This document shows, in pieces, positions 1 to 8,369 of a stretch of DNA of 64,000 bases. The stretch comes from Pseudomonas farris (GTDB lineage Bacteria > Pseudomonadota > Gammaproteobacteria > Pseudomonadales > Pseudomonadaceae): the NCBI RefSeq assembly GCF_019145235.1, contig NZ_JAHSTV010000010.1:1-64000 (forward strand). The letters are read 5' to 3'. The notes under the pieces were generated by a model. It saw nothing but the letters and a program-made list of their open reading frames with translations, ran no database searches and was not told the origin of the DNA. Each line of letters opens with the position of its first letter. Position 1 is the first letter of the stretch. Made by a program: the position numbers and the translations under genes.

Positions 1-27
1 GGGATTTGCGTCTTAACTGATTAGAAT

Positions 28-53
28 TACACGCCCTTGCATTCCTGGGCGTT
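28..53 (+). terminator. Possible terminator of an upstream gene outside the window
   Basis: ACGCCC and GGGCGT form a 6-bp stem with a loop of about 11 nt, followed by TTTGCTTGC. It would end a plus-strand transcript entering from the left. The U-tract is poor, so the call is tentative. Confidence 0.35.
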
Positions 54-170
54 TGCTTGCAACCCGCAACATCGTGACAGCGATCAAAAGCTCAACTAAC
101 CTTCAGCGCGCGGAGAGTGATTGAGAATCTCTCGCGTTGTCAGACAACAACAATATTTTGAGGAAACCCC

Positions 171-434
171 ATGCGCAAACTCCTGTTGCTCTCGCTTCTT
201 GCCGCTTCTCCCCTGGCCTTTGCCGGTCCTGAATGCACCACAACCGACAAGGCCCAATGGCAAGACCAGGCCAAATTTCAGGAAGAGCTCAAAGCCAAGG
301 GCTACAACATCAAGAAGTTCAAAGTCACGAGCGGCAATTGCTACGAGATCTACGGCTGGGACAAAGACAAGCGCAAAGTCGAGATCTACTTTGACCCGGT
401 CACTGGCAAGGTCGTGAAAGAAGAAATCGAATAG
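171..434 (+). CDS. PepSY-domain periplasmic small protein
   Basis: This 87-aa protein starts with a clear signal peptide (MRKLLLLSLLAASPLAFAG, cleavage after AFA). The rest reads as a single PepSY domain, with the segment FQEELKAKGYNIKKFKVTSG, then a Tyr/Trp-rich strand and the typical end DPVTGKVVKEEIE. PepSY proteins are periplasmic and often sit beside cytochrome b561-type proteins or two-component systems; the family function is inhibitory or ligand-binding but loosely defined. Two cysteines (in PECTT and GNCYE) could form a disulfide. It ends 6 bp before the cytochrome b gene, so the two are surely co-transcribed. Confidence 0.85.
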   Translation: MRKLLLLSLLAASPLAFAGPECTTTDKAQWQDQAKFQEELKAKGYNIKKFKVTSGNCYEIYGWDKDKRKVEIYFDPVTGKVVKEEIE

Positions 435-440
435 CCCCCT

Positions 441-968
441 GTGAAAGCTGAAACCCTGCGCCTCTGGGACCCTCTCGTACGCGTTTGTCATTGGTCCCTG
501 GTGGTTGCCTTCATCAGCGACTACTTCCTCAATGAGGAAGGTGACGGCTGGCATCGCTGGCTCGGCTATTACGCCGTGGCTGTCGTGCTGGTGCGTGTGG
601 TGTGGGGGTTCATCGGCCCGCCATCGGCGCGTTGGTCAGACTTTTGGCCAACCCCGACGCGGGTCGTTCAGCATGGCCGGGCGCTGTTTTCCGGCAAGGG
701 CTATCACCGCATGGGGCACTCGCCCATCGGAGCACTGGTGATGGTCCTCATGCTGTTGTTGATGACCGGCCTGGGTCTCAGCGGTTTTTTGATGGAAGAA
801 GTGGACTATTTCTGGGGCGAAGACTGGCTACGTGATGTCCACGAGTTTATGGCCCATGCACTGCTCGCATTGGTTTGCGTACACATCCTCGCAGCGCTGG
901 TGGAGAGCGTTCGCTTGCGTGAAAACCTGCCACTGTCAATGATCACGGGCCATCGTCGTAAGCGCTAG
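441..968 (+). CDS. Cytochrome b561-family membrane protein
   Basis: This is a 175-aa cytochrome b/b6-domain protein with a GTG start 6 bp after the PepSY gene. The N-terminus LWDPLVRVCHWSLVVAF carries the usual first haem-ligand histidine. Four membrane segments follow (about residues 15-30, 42-60, 95-115 and 135-155), and late histidines in DVHEFMAHALLALVCVHILAAL give further haem ligands. Family members are di-haem inner-membrane electron carriers that take electrons from the quinol pool. The natural partner is the upstream PepSY protein. The exact electron acceptor cannot be told from sequence. Confidence 0.87.
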   Translation: MKAETLRLWDPLVRVCHWSLVVAFISDYFLNEEGDGWHRWLGYYAVAVVLVRVVWGFIGPPSARWSDFWPTPTRVVQHGRALFSGKGYHRMGHSPIGALVMVLMLLLMTGLGLSGFLMEEVDYFWGEDWLRDVHEFMAHALLALVCVHILAALVESVRLRENLPLSMITGHRRKR

Positions 969-1030
969 GTCTCAAAGATGCTGACACCACACATTGCCCT
1001 CCCCCTTGCGGGAGAGGGCGAGTGCCAACC

Positions 1031-2707
1031 TTATGTGTGATGAATTTCCCGATCCTTGGTTTCCGGCAGGAAGAACGTGCCAAGAATGGCCGTCATCACG
1101 GCGATGACGATGGGGTACCAAAGTCCGTAGTAGATATCCCCCGTGGCCGCGACCATGGCGAACGCCACTGTGGGTAGAAAGCCGCCGAACCAGCCATTGC
1201 CGATGTGATACGGCAGCGACATCGAGGTATAGCGAATACGCGCCGGGAAGAGTTCCACCAGCCAGGCGGCGATCGGGCCGTAGACCATGGTGACGTAGAT
1301 CACCAGGATGGTCAGGAGCAGCAGCACCATCGGGTAGTTGGTCTTGGCCGGGTCGGCCTTCTCGGGGTAGCCGGCGTCCTTGAGGGCGGTGCCGAGGGTA
1401 GCGGTAAAGGCGTCGTTGCGGGCCTTGAAGTCGGCGGCCGGCATGCCGGTGCCCTCGAAGCTCTGGATCACCTTGTCGCCGATGCGGACCTGCGCGATAG
1501 CGCCTGGCTCGGCCTTCACGTTCTCATAGGGTATGGCCTTCTTCGCCAGTACGGTCTTGGCAAGGTCGCAGGAGCTGGTGAATTTGGCCTTGCCCACCGG
1601 GTCGAACTGGAACGAGCACTTACTCTGATCGGCGATCACCGTGACCGGGTTCTTCGCCTGCGCGGCGAACACGTCGGGGTTACCGTATTGGGTCAACGCG
1701 TGGAAGATCGGGAAGTAGGTCAGCGCCGCGATAATGCAGCCGGCCATGATGATCCCTTTGCGGCCGATGCGATCGGAGAGGCTGCCAAATACGATGAAGA
1801 ACGGCGTGCCGATCAGCAGCGAGCCAGCAATCAGATAGTTGGCGGTCTGCGGGTCGATCTTCAGCGTCTGCAGCAAGAAAAACAGCGCATAGAACTGCCC
1901 GGTATACCAAACCACGGCCTGGCCGGCAGTGCCGCCGAGCAGCGCCATAATCACTATCTTGAGGTTATCCCAGCGGGCGAAGGATTCGGTCAGCGGCGCC
2001 TTGGACGACTTGCCTTCTTCCTTCATCTTCAAGAACACCGGCGACTCGCTGAGTTGCAAGCGGATGTACACCGAGACGATCAGCAGCAGGATCGACAGCA
2101 AGAAGGGAATCCGCCAGCCCCAGGCCTCGAAGGCTTCGTTGCCGAGAATGGTTCGGCAGGCAAGGATCACCAGCAGCGAAAGGAACAGGCCGAGGGTCGC
2201 GGTGGTCTGGATCCACGAGGTGAAGTAGCCGCGCTTGCCTTTCGGCGCATGTTCGGCCACGTAGGTCGCCGCCCCGCCGTACTCACCGCCCAGGGCCAGG
2301 CCTTGCAACAGGCGCAGGGTGATCAGGATGATCGGTGCGGCCACGCCGATGGTCGCATAGCCGGGCAAAAAGCCCACGATGGCGGTGGAGACACCCATGA
2401 TGACAATGGTGATGAGGAACGTGTGCTTGCGCCCGATCATGTCACCCAGTCGGCCGAATACGATGGCACCGAAGGGGCGTACAGCGAAGCCCGCGGCGAA
2501 CGCGAGCAGCGCGAAGATGAAGGACGTTGTCTCATTGACGCCGGCGAAGAAGTGCTTCGCTATGATCGCGGCGAGGGAGCCATAAAGGTAGAAATCGTAC
2601 CACTCGAACACGGTACCCAGGGACGAGGCGAAAATGACCTTGCGCTCCTCCTTGGTGATCCCGTGGTGGGGCGCGCTGCCCGTGGATGTGTTGTCGATTG
2701 CGGCCAT
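1031..2707 (-). CDS. MHS-family MFS transporter with a large periplasmic insertion
   Basis: This 558-aa major facilitator belongs to the metabolite:H+ symporter type. It has the N-terminal signature FEWYDFYLYGSLAAIIAKHFF, the loop 2-3 motif GRLGDMIGRKHTF and RLLQGLALGGEYGGA. It is about 110 residues longer than usual MHS proteins because of an insertion at about residues 341-457, between TM9 and TM10, with two cysteines (Cys364, Cys380); that loop should face the periplasm. The start is chosen from a GGAGAAG Shine-Dalgarno upstream. It is convergent with the cytochrome gene and divergent from the GntR regulator. The substrate is probably an organic acid or amino acid, possibly hydroxyproline-related by position only. 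Confidence 0.85.
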   Translation of the reverse strand: MAAIDNTSTGSAPHHGITKEERKVIFASSLGTVFEWYDFYLYGSLAAIIAKHFFAGVNETTSFIFALLAFAAGFAVRPFGAIVFGRLGDMIGRKHTFLITIVIMGVSTAIVGFLPGYATIGVAAPIILITLRLLQGLALGGEYGGAATYVAEHAPKGKRGYFTSWIQTTATLGLFLSLLVILACRTILGNEAFEAWGWRIPFLLSILLLIVSVYIRLQLSESPVFLKMKEEGKSSKAPLTESFARWDNLKIVIMALLGGTAGQAVVWYTGQFYALFFLLQTLKIDPQTANYLIAGSLLIGTPFFIVFGSLSDRIGRKGIIMAGCIIAALTYFPIFHALTQYGNPDVFAAQAKNPVTVIADQSKCSFQFDPVGKAKFTSSCDLAKTVLAKKAIPYENVKAEPGAIAQVRIGDKVIQSFEGTGMPAADFKARNDAFTATLGTALKDAGYPEKADPAKTNYPMVLLLLTILVIYVTMVYGPIAAWLVELFPARIRYTSMSLPYHIGNGWFGGFLPTVAFAMVAATGDIYYGLWYPIVIAVMTAILGTFFLPETKDREIHHT

Positions 2708-3071
2708 GAGTCTTCTCCGTCTTGCTCTTGTTATAGGGCGGAGTACCTCGTTACCTTTTTACCGTACCCAGGCCCCAGGGCTGATGTCATCGGATCAAGG
2801 ACTGCGCGAAGCATGGAAACAGGCTGGCGGCCTCGCATCGCTGCAAGGTTTCTTGAAGCATAATCGGCTTCGCGCAGATATCCACTCGGCCCTCCCGCTC
2901 CAAACCCGGGCCGACGCGCCGTCGAATGATTATTCAGATCATTGAGATCCCACGCGAAGCGTCTGGGTCGCGCCCGCTGATGCCTATTCTTCGGGGCGAC
3001 CATCGCCTGGAACTTCGCAGCGAAAGAATTTCGTATACCCTATCGCCATCTCACTCCAAACGACCGCTGCC
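2708..3071. promoter_or_regulatory. Divergent intergenic region with an operator-like half-site
   Basis: These 364 bp separate the MHS transporter from the GntR gene. They hold an imperfect dyad ATGAT-N7-ATCAT near 2927-2943. At 3029-3046 lies AATTTCGTATACCCTAT, whose TTTCGTATAC is the reverse complement of GTATACGAAA found in the two strong operators at 9493 and 15437. This suggests autoregulation of the GntR gene. No gene is seen here. Confidence 0.45.
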
Positions 3072-3743
3072 GTGAACCTACCCAAACTCAACGCTCCCGA
3101 CCTTGGCAATACCCCTTCGACCTCGGAAATCATCACCCGCCATTTGCGGGACGCGATCGTCGCCGGGCATTTCGCGGAAGATGAGCCGATTCGCCAGGAC
3201 GACATTGCCCGCCAGTTCAACGTCAGCAAGATTCCGGTGCGCGAGGCCCTCAAGCGGCTGGAGGCCGAAGGGCTGGTGATGTTCCAGCGCAATCGCGGGG
3301 CGATGGTCACGCGGGTTTCCGATGCCGAGCTGGCGCAGATGTTCGAAGTGCGGATGTTGCTGGAGGACAAGATACTGCGCCTGGCCATTCCCAACATGAC
3401 CGAAGAAACCTTCGCCCGTGCCGAGCGTATCTGTCAGGAGTTCATTGGCGAAGACGACGTGGGCCGCTGGGCCGAACTCAATTGGGAGTTGCACGCTTGC
3501 CTTTACGAGCCGGCGCAACGGCCATTTCTGGTCAGCCTGATTCGTTCGGTCAACGACAAGCTGGAGCGCTACTTGCGCATGCAGATGAGCTTGTCGGCCG
3601 GCAAGGAACGGGCTGATCACGAACACCGTGAGATCCTCGCGGCCTGTCGTGCCGGGGATGTGGATCTGGCGGTGAAGCTGCTGGACGAGCACATTGCCGG
3701 GGTCTGCAAAACCCTGTTCGAGCACCTGCCTCACGCGCACTGA
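3072..3743 (+). CDS. GntR-family (FCD) transcriptional regulator, probable hydroxyproline locus regulator
   Basis: This is a 223-aa FadR/FCD-type regulator. The N-terminal winged helix (about 15-80) has the usual signature IRQDDIARQFNVSKIPVREALKRLEAEGLV. The C-terminal all-helical FCD ligand domain (about 95-215) shows metal-ligand style residues in NWELHACLYE and in the late helices with HEHREILAACRAGD. The start is GTG. It lies just upstream of the 4-hydroxyproline epimerase gene and carries an operator-like sequence in its own promoter. It is the natural candidate to bind the CGTATACG palindromes across the locus; the ligand is unknown, with a hydroxyproline-derived intermediate likely. 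Confidence 0.85.
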   Translation: MNLPKLNAPDLGNTPSTSEIITRHLRDAIVAGHFAEDEPIRQDDIARQFNVSKIPVREALKRLEAEGLVMFQRNRGAMVTRVSDAELAQMFEVRMLLEDKILRLAIPNMTEETFARAERICQEFIGEDDVGRWAELNWELHACLYEPAQRPFLVSLIRSVNDKLERYLRMQMSLSAGKERADHEHREILAACRAGDVDLAVKLLDEHIAGVCKTLFEHLPHAH

Positions 3744-3856
3744 CCACTAGAATGCTGTGCTGATTTCGTCATCGGCACAGGATAAATCCATCAAGCCGAC
3801 ACCCCGCTGCACAGGCCACTCTTTCGTTCACTCATCTGAACGGACGTGGCCCTCCC

Positions 3857-4789
3857 ATGAAACGCATCACCGTGATCGACTCCCATACCGGCGGCGAACC
3901 GACCCGTCTGGTGACTGCCGGCTTTCCTGACTTGGGCACCGGCAGCATGGCCGAACGTCGCAAGCTGCTCGCCGAACATCACGATCAATGGCGCGCCGCT
4001 TGTGTGCTGGAACCCCGTGGCAGCGACGTGCTGGTGGGCGCCCTGCTCTGCACACCTGTGGACCCGAGCGCCTGTGCCGGAGTGATTTTCTTCAACAACA
4101 CGGGGTACCTGGGCATGTGCGGCCACGGCACCATCGGCCTGGTGGCGTCGTTGGCGCATCTGGGCAAGATCGGCCCCGGTGTGCATCGCATCGAGACGCC
4201 GGTGGGTACGGTGCAGGCGACCCTGCATGAAGATCATTCGGTGAGCGTGCGCAATGTGCCGGCCTACCGTTACCGCAAGGCGCTGGTGTTGCAGGTGCCA
4301 GATGTCGGTCAGGTGGTCGGCGATATCGCTTGGGGCGGCAACTGGTTTTTCCTGATTGCCGAGCATGGCCTGCGGGTAGCCGGCGACAACCTCGACGCGC
4401 TGACCGCTTATACCTACGCCGTGCAGCAGGCGCTGGAGGCTCAGGGTATTCGTGGCGAAGACGGTGGGCTGATCGACCATGTCGAGCTGTTCAGCGATGA
4501 CGATCACGCCGACAGCCGCAACTTTGTCCTCTGCCCCGGCAAGGCCTATGACCGCTCACCGTGCGGCACCGGCACCAGTGCCAAACTGGCGTGCCTGGCC
4601 GCGGACGACAAACTGCAACCGGGGCAGATCTGGCGCCAGGCCAGTGTCATCGGCAGCGAGTTCGAAGGCTCTTACGAATGGCAGGGCGAGCGCGTTGTGC
4701 CGACCATTCGCGGGCGTGCCTTTATCAGCGCCGAAGCCAGTTTGATCATCGAACAGGATGACCCGTTCGCCTGGGGCATTCGTCCATGA
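3857..4789 (+). CDS. lhpA: 4-hydroxyproline 2-epimerase
   Basis: This 310-aa proline racemase-superfamily enzyme interconverts trans-4-hydroxy-L-proline and cis-4-hydroxy-D-proline, the first step of hydroxyproline breakdown. Both catalytic cysteines are present at the classical positions: Cys88 in GYLGMCGHGTIG and Cys236 in SPCGTGTSAKLA. The N-terminal IDSHTGGEPTRLV is also typical. Its stop overlaps the start of the next gene by 4 bp (ATGA), showing an operon with the D-hydroxyproline dehydrogenase subunits. Cys/Cys and these motifs make the epimerase much more likely than the related dehydratases. Confidence 0.93.
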   Translation: MKRITVIDSHTGGEPTRLVTAGFPDLGTGSMAERRKLLAEHHDQWRAACVLEPRGSDVLVGALLCTPVDPSACAGVIFFNNTGYLGMCGHGTIGLVASLAHLGKIGPGVHRIETPVGTVQATLHEDHSVSVRNVPAYRYRKALVLQVPDVGQVVGDIAWGGNWFFLIAEHGLRVAGDNLDALTAYTYAVQQALEAQGIRGEDGGLIDHVELFSDDDHADSRNFVLCPGKAYDRSPCGTGTSAKLACLAADDKLQPGQIWRQASVIGSEFEGSYEWQGERVVPTIRGRAFISAEASLIIEQDDPFAWGIRP

Positions 4790-5901
4790 ACGAGGGCCTG
4801 GTGGCCGATGTGATCGTGATCGGCGCCGGCATCATCGGTGCCACCTGTGCCCAGGCGCTGGCCCGTCGTGGCTTGCAGGTGCTGGTGCTGGACGCCGGCT
4901 TGCACGGCGCGACGGAGGCGGGCATGGGCCACTTGCTGGTGCTCGACGACAACCCGGCCGAACTGGCCCTGAGTCAATATTCCCTGCAACGCTGGCGCGA
5001 ACTGGCGCCGGACCTGCCCGACGGCTGCGCCTACCGCAACAACGGCACGCTGTGGCTGGCGGCCAACGCCGAGGAAATGGCGGTCGCCCATGGCAAATAC
5101 CTGAACCTGCAAGCCCAGGGCGTGGCGTGCGAATTGGTCAGCGCCAGTGCGGCGCGCCAGCGTGAACCGGAACTGCGCGTGGGTCTGGAAGGCGGTTTGT
5201 TGATCAATGGCGACGGCATTCTTTATGCGCCAGCGACGGCCGGCTGGATGCTCGACACGCCGAACATTCGTCAACGTCGGGCGCGGGTCAGCGCAGTCGA
5301 TGGCAACCGCGTCTGCCTCGATGACGGTCACTGGTTGAGTGCCGAAGCGGTGGTGTTGGCCAACGGTGTTCAAGCCAACGAACTGTGCCCGGAGTTGCCC
5401 ATCGAGCCGAAAAAAGGTCACCTGCTGATTACCGACCGCTACCCCCGCACCGTCACCCACACCCTGGTCGAACTGGGTTACGTCACCAGCGCCCACAACG
5501 CCACGGGGCCGTCGACCGCCTGCAATATCCAGCCGCGCCCCACCGGGCAATTGTTCATCGGTGCCTCGCGGCAATTCGGTACCACCGACCCGCAAGTCGA
5601 AGGCTGGATGCTGGCGAAAATGCTCAAGCGCGCCGCCGAGTACATGCCGGGGCTGGCCCGACTCAACGGCATCCGCGCCTGGACCGGTTTTCGCGCCGCC
5701 AGCCCCGACGGCCTGCCGCTAGTGGGCCAACACCCGCAACGCCAAGGCTTGTGGCTGGCCGTCGGTCACGAAGGGTTGGGCGTCACCACGGCCCCCGGCA
5801 CGGCCGACTTGCTGGTGGCGCAACTGTTCAACGAAACCCCGCCACTGACCGCACAACCCTATCTCCCCCAGCGCTTCCTCGGAGAACCTGTCTATGCCTG
5901 A
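4786..5901 (+). CDS. lhpB: D-hydroxyproline dehydrogenase, FAD subunit (DAO family)
   Basis: This 371-aa FAD-dependent oxidoreductase of the glycine/D-amino-acid oxidase fold has the ADP-binding motif VIVIGAGIIGATCAQALARRG near the N-terminus (about 6-28). Typical C-terminal FAD contacts (WTGFRAASPDGLPLVG and VGHEGLGVTTAPGTADLL) follow. With the next two genes it makes the three-subunit dehydrogenase that oxidises cis-4-hydroxy-D-proline to pyrroline-4-hydroxy-2-carboxylate and passes electrons to the respiratory chain. The gene overlaps both neighbours (ATGA at 4786; 8 bp at 5894), implying translational coupling. HcnC-like proteins are the closest other explanation, but the epimerase context decides. 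Confidence 0.88.
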   Translation: MNEGLVADVIVIGAGIIGATCAQALARRGLQVLVLDAGLHGATEAGMGHLLVLDDNPAELALSQYSLQRWRELAPDLPDGCAYRNNGTLWLAANAEEMAVAHGKYLNLQAQGVACELVSASAARQREPELRVGLEGGLLINGDGILYAPATAGWMLDTPNIRQRRARVSAVDGNRVCLDDGHWLSAEAVVLANGVQANELCPELPIEPKKGHLLITDRYPRTVTHTLVELGYVTSAHNATGPSTACNIQPRPTGQLFIGASRQFGTTDPQVEGWMLAKMLKRAAEYMPGLARLNGIRAWTGFRAASPDGLPLVGQHPQRQGLWLAVGHEGLGVTTAPGTADLLVAQLFNETPPLTAQPYLPQRFLGEPVYA

Positions 5902-6130
5902 ATTGCTGCTGGACGGCCGCGCCTTGAAGGTAGCCGAGGGCACCAGCGTCGCCGCTGCCTTGGCGTTGGGCAGCGACGGCTGCACACGCACGTCGGTCAG
6001 TGGCCAACGCCGCGCACCGCTGTGCGGCATGGGCATTTGCCAGGAATGCCGGGTGACCATCGACGGCCGGCGACGCCTCGCTTGCCAGACCCTGTGCCGA
6101 GACGGCATGCAGGTGGAGACACGTCCATGA
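5894..6130 (+). CDS. lhpF: D-hydroxyproline dehydrogenase, [2Fe-2S] subunit
   Basis: This 78-aa ferredoxin-like protein of the HcnA type has the cysteine pattern C-G-M-G-I-C-Q-E-C-R followed by RRLACQTLC, which holds one [2Fe-2S] cluster. It is the small electron-transfer subunit between the two flavoproteins encoded on either side. It overlaps the FAD subunit by 8 bp and the next gene by 4 bp, so the three subunits are translated together. Its length is normal for the family. Confidence 0.87.
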   Translation: MPELLLDGRALKVAEGTSVAAALALGSDGCTRTSVSGQRRAPLCGMGICQECRVTIDGRRRLACQTLCRDGMQVETRP

Positions 6131-7383
6131 ACGAATACGCCGATCTGCTGATCATCGGTGCCGGCCCCGCTGGCATGGCCGCCGCCCTTGCCGCCGCACC
6201 CAGCGGCGCACGCATCGTTATGCTCGATGACAATCCGCTACCGGGAGGGCAAATCTGGCGTGACGGCCCTCAAGCCAACGTGCCCGATCAGGCCCGTCAT
6301 CTGCGTGAACGTTTGCAGGCTTGCAGCAATATCCGCCGTCATGCCGGCACCCGGGTGATCGCCAGTCCCGGTCCGAAACAACTGTTGGTCGAAGATGATG
6401 ACGACGGCTGGTTGATCAGCTACGACAAACTGATTCTGTGCACCGGCGCCCGCGAGTTGCTGCTGCCCTTCCCCGGCTGGACGTTGCCGAGCGTGACCGG
6501 GGCCGGTGGTTTGCAGGCGCTGATCAAGGCCGGTGTGCCGGTGCAAGGTGAGCGCGTGGTGATCGCCGGCAGCGGCCCGCTATTACTGGCGAGTGCCGCC
6601 ACCGCGAAAAAACATGGCGCCCAAGTACAACGCATCGCCGAGCAAGCCTCGCGCATTGCCGTCGCCGGTTTCGCCGCGCAACTGCCCCGCTGGCCCGCCA
6701 AATGGTTGCAATCGTTCAGCTTGTTCGACCGCCATTACCGCACCGCGACTCATGTGCTGGCCGCCCTTGGCACTGACCGGCTGGAAGGCGTGCGCCTGCA
6801 ACAGCAAGGCAAAATCATCGAACTGGAATGTGATCGGCTGGCCTGTGGTTTCGGCTTGATCCCGAACATTCAATTGGGCCAGGCACTGGGTTACGCCATC
6901 GAAGGTCAGGCGTTGGCGGTGGATGCCTGGCAGGCCAGCAGCCGTGCCGATCATTATGCGGCGGGTGAATGCACCGGGTTTGGTGGCAGTGAACTGGCGT
7001 TGGTCGAAGGTGAAATTGCTGGCCACGCGGCGGTCGGTAACCTTGAAGCGGCCCGCCAATTGTGGCCACGCCGGGCACGCTGGCAGGGTTTCGCCAAGGC
7101 ACTGAATCAGGCATTCGCCCTCGACCCGCAACTCAAGTCCCTGGCCCAACCTGACACCCTGGTCTGCCGCTGCGAAGACGTGCCTCACGCCGCATTGGCC
7201 GGGCACACTGACTGGCGCGAAGCCAAGCTGGCCAGTCGCTGCGGCATGGGTGCCTGTCAGGGTCGTGTGTGTGGCGGTGCGGTGCAGCATCTGTTTGGCT
7301 GGCAACCCTCGGCGCCCCGCCCACCCTTCAGCCCGGCGCGAATCGAGACCTTGATGTGCCTGGACGACACCCCACCGGCCTGA
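6127..7383 (+). CDS. lhpE: D-hydroxyproline dehydrogenase, NAD(P)/FAD-binding subunit with C-terminal BFD-like cluster
   Basis: This is a 418-aa pyridine-nucleotide-disulfide-type flavoprotein. The start is the ATG at 6127, because DLLIIGAGPAGMAAALAAA (dinucleotide fold) begins a few residues later and the ATG overlaps the previous stop. A second Rossmann motif (VVIAGSGPLLLASAATAKKHG) lies in the middle. The C-terminus (about 340-400) carries a bacterioferredoxin-like four-cysteine cluster: LVCRCEDV and CGMGACQGRVCGG. It closes the epimerase-dehydrogenase operon. HcnB and opine dehydrogenase subunits share this architecture, so identity rests on context. Confidence 0.88.
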   Translation: MNEYADLLIIGAGPAGMAAALAAAPSGARIVMLDDNPLPGGQIWRDGPQANVPDQARHLRERLQACSNIRRHAGTRVIASPGPKQLLVEDDDDGWLISYDKLILCTGARELLLPFPGWTLPSVTGAGGLQALIKAGVPVQGERVVIAGSGPLLLASAATAKKHGAQVQRIAEQASRIAVAGFAAQLPRWPAKWLQSFSLFDRHYRTATHVLAALGTDRLEGVRLQQQGKIIELECDRLACGFGLIPNIQLGQALGYAIEGQALAVDAWQASSRADHYAAGECTGFGGSELALVEGEIAGHAAVGNLEAARQLWPRRARWQGFAKALNQAFALDPQLKSLAQPDTLVCRCEDVPHAALAGHTDWREAKLASRCGMGACQGRVCGGAVQHLFGWQPSAPRPPFSPARIETLMCLDDTPPA

Positions 7384-7385
7384 TT

Positions 7386-7402
7386 CCCCCTCGGGGGTTT
7401 CG
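7386..7402 (+). terminator. Possible terminator after the dehydrogenase operon
   Basis: CCCCC-TC-GGGGG followed by TTT lies directly after the stop of the NAD(P)/FAD subunit. The stem is strong but the U-tract is short. Confidence 0.4.
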
Positions 7403-7454
7403 GCCACGCTGCCGAGCCTCTATGATCCCGGGGTCGCCATCAGACCCCAGCGCC

Positions 7455-8204
7455 ATGTACCCCTCGCTCAGCACCTTCAAACCCTGCGACCTGCCAACGC
7501 TGCTCAACAGCCTGCAGCCGATTGCGCCGCTGCTCGATACCCTGGCGGACGTGGTGTTTTTCATCAAGGACCGCGAAGCCCGCTACGCCTTCGTCAACCA
7601 GACCCTGGCCCGACGTTGCGGTTTCAAGCATCGCGAGGAACTGCTGGGGCTCACCGCTGAAATGGTCTTCCCGGAACGCTTCGGCCCGCTGTACACCGAG
7701 CAGGATCGACGGGTACTGTCCAGCGGCCGCGAACTGTCCGACCAACTGGAACTGCACTTGTATTACGGTAATCAGCCGATCTGGTGCCTGACCCACAAGC
7801 TCGCCTTGCAGGATGAACAGGGTCAGATCGTTGGCCTGGCCGGGATCTCCCGCGACCTGCAATCACCCCAGTCCAACCATCCCGCGTTCCAGAAACTTGC
7901 CGCCGTGGATGCGCACATCCGCAGCCACTTCGCCCGCGCCATCAGCCTCGCCGAACTGACCGCCATCGCCGGCTATTCCGTGGCGCAACTGGAGCGTCAC
8001 TGCAAACGGGTATTCCAGCTCACCCCACGGCAGATGATTCACAAGGCGCGCCTGGAAGAAGGTTCGCGGCTGTTACTGCACACCGACCTGCCGATCACCG
8101 AAATCGCCCTGCGCTGCGGTTACACCGACCACAGTGCCTTCAGCCGACAATTCCGCGCGTTGACCAGCCTTTCACCGAGCCAGTTTCGGGATAATCAGCG
8201 TTAG
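7455..8204 (+). CDS. PAS-AraC family transcriptional regulator
   Basis: This is a 249-aa regulator. An N-terminal PAS sensor domain (about 20-130) carries ADVVFFIKDREARYAFVNQT and an HTH-preceding segment ending GLAGISRDLQ. A C-terminal AraC-type double helix-turn-helix (about 150-245) carries ISLAELTAIAGYSVAQLERHCKRVF, ITEIALRCGYTDHSAFSRQFR and LTSLSPSQFR. The ATG at 7455 was chosen because it gives a normal N-terminus; upstream codons overlap the dehydrogenase gene. It lies just after the dehydrogenase operon in the same direction and likely senses a pathway compound; the target promoter is not identifiable from this window. Confidence 0.85.
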   Translation: MYPSLSTFKPCDLPTLLNSLQPIAPLLDTLADVVFFIKDREARYAFVNQTLARRCGFKHREELLGLTAEMVFPERFGPLYTEQDRRVLSSGRELSDQLELHLYYGNQPIWCLTHKLALQDEQGQIVGLAGISRDLQSPQSNHPAFQKLAAVDAHIRSHFARAISLAELTAIAGYSVAQLERHCKRVFQLTPRQMIHKARLEEGSRLLLHTDLPITEIALRCGYTDHSAFSRQFRALTSLSPSQFRDNQR

Positions 8205-8250
8205 GGTCATTTTCCGGTGATTTGGTCCGGGGTTTGAGGGTGTTCTTCCG

Positions 8251-8356
8251 GGCCTCTTCGCGAGCAAGCCCGCTCCCACACTGGATCCTCTGTGAACATA
8301 TTATTTGTGTCCGACACAACTCAACTGTGGGAGCGGGCTTGCTCGCGAAGAGGCCG
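8251..8356. repeat. REP doublet (REPIN), GCGGGCTTGCTCGCGAAG family
   Basis: Two inverted copies of the Pseudomonas REP (GGCCTCTTCGCGAGCAAGCC... and ...GGCTTGCTCGCGAAGAGGCC) flank a spacer of about 40 bp. The pair would form a long cruciform or hairpin downstream of the PAS-AraC gene. Confidence 0.9.
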
Positions 8357-8369
8357 GTACAACCACCAC

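Noticed and set aside
1000..1030. GC-rich inverted repeat after the cytochrome b gene as a terminator
   Set aside because: Stem is interrupted and no T-run follows on either strand; support too weak to call.
1205..2863. Long open frame on the plus strand opposite the MHS transporter
   Set aside because: It is the antisense shadow of a clear transporter gene; its protein is Gln/His/Arg-rich without any domain, as GC-rich shadows are.
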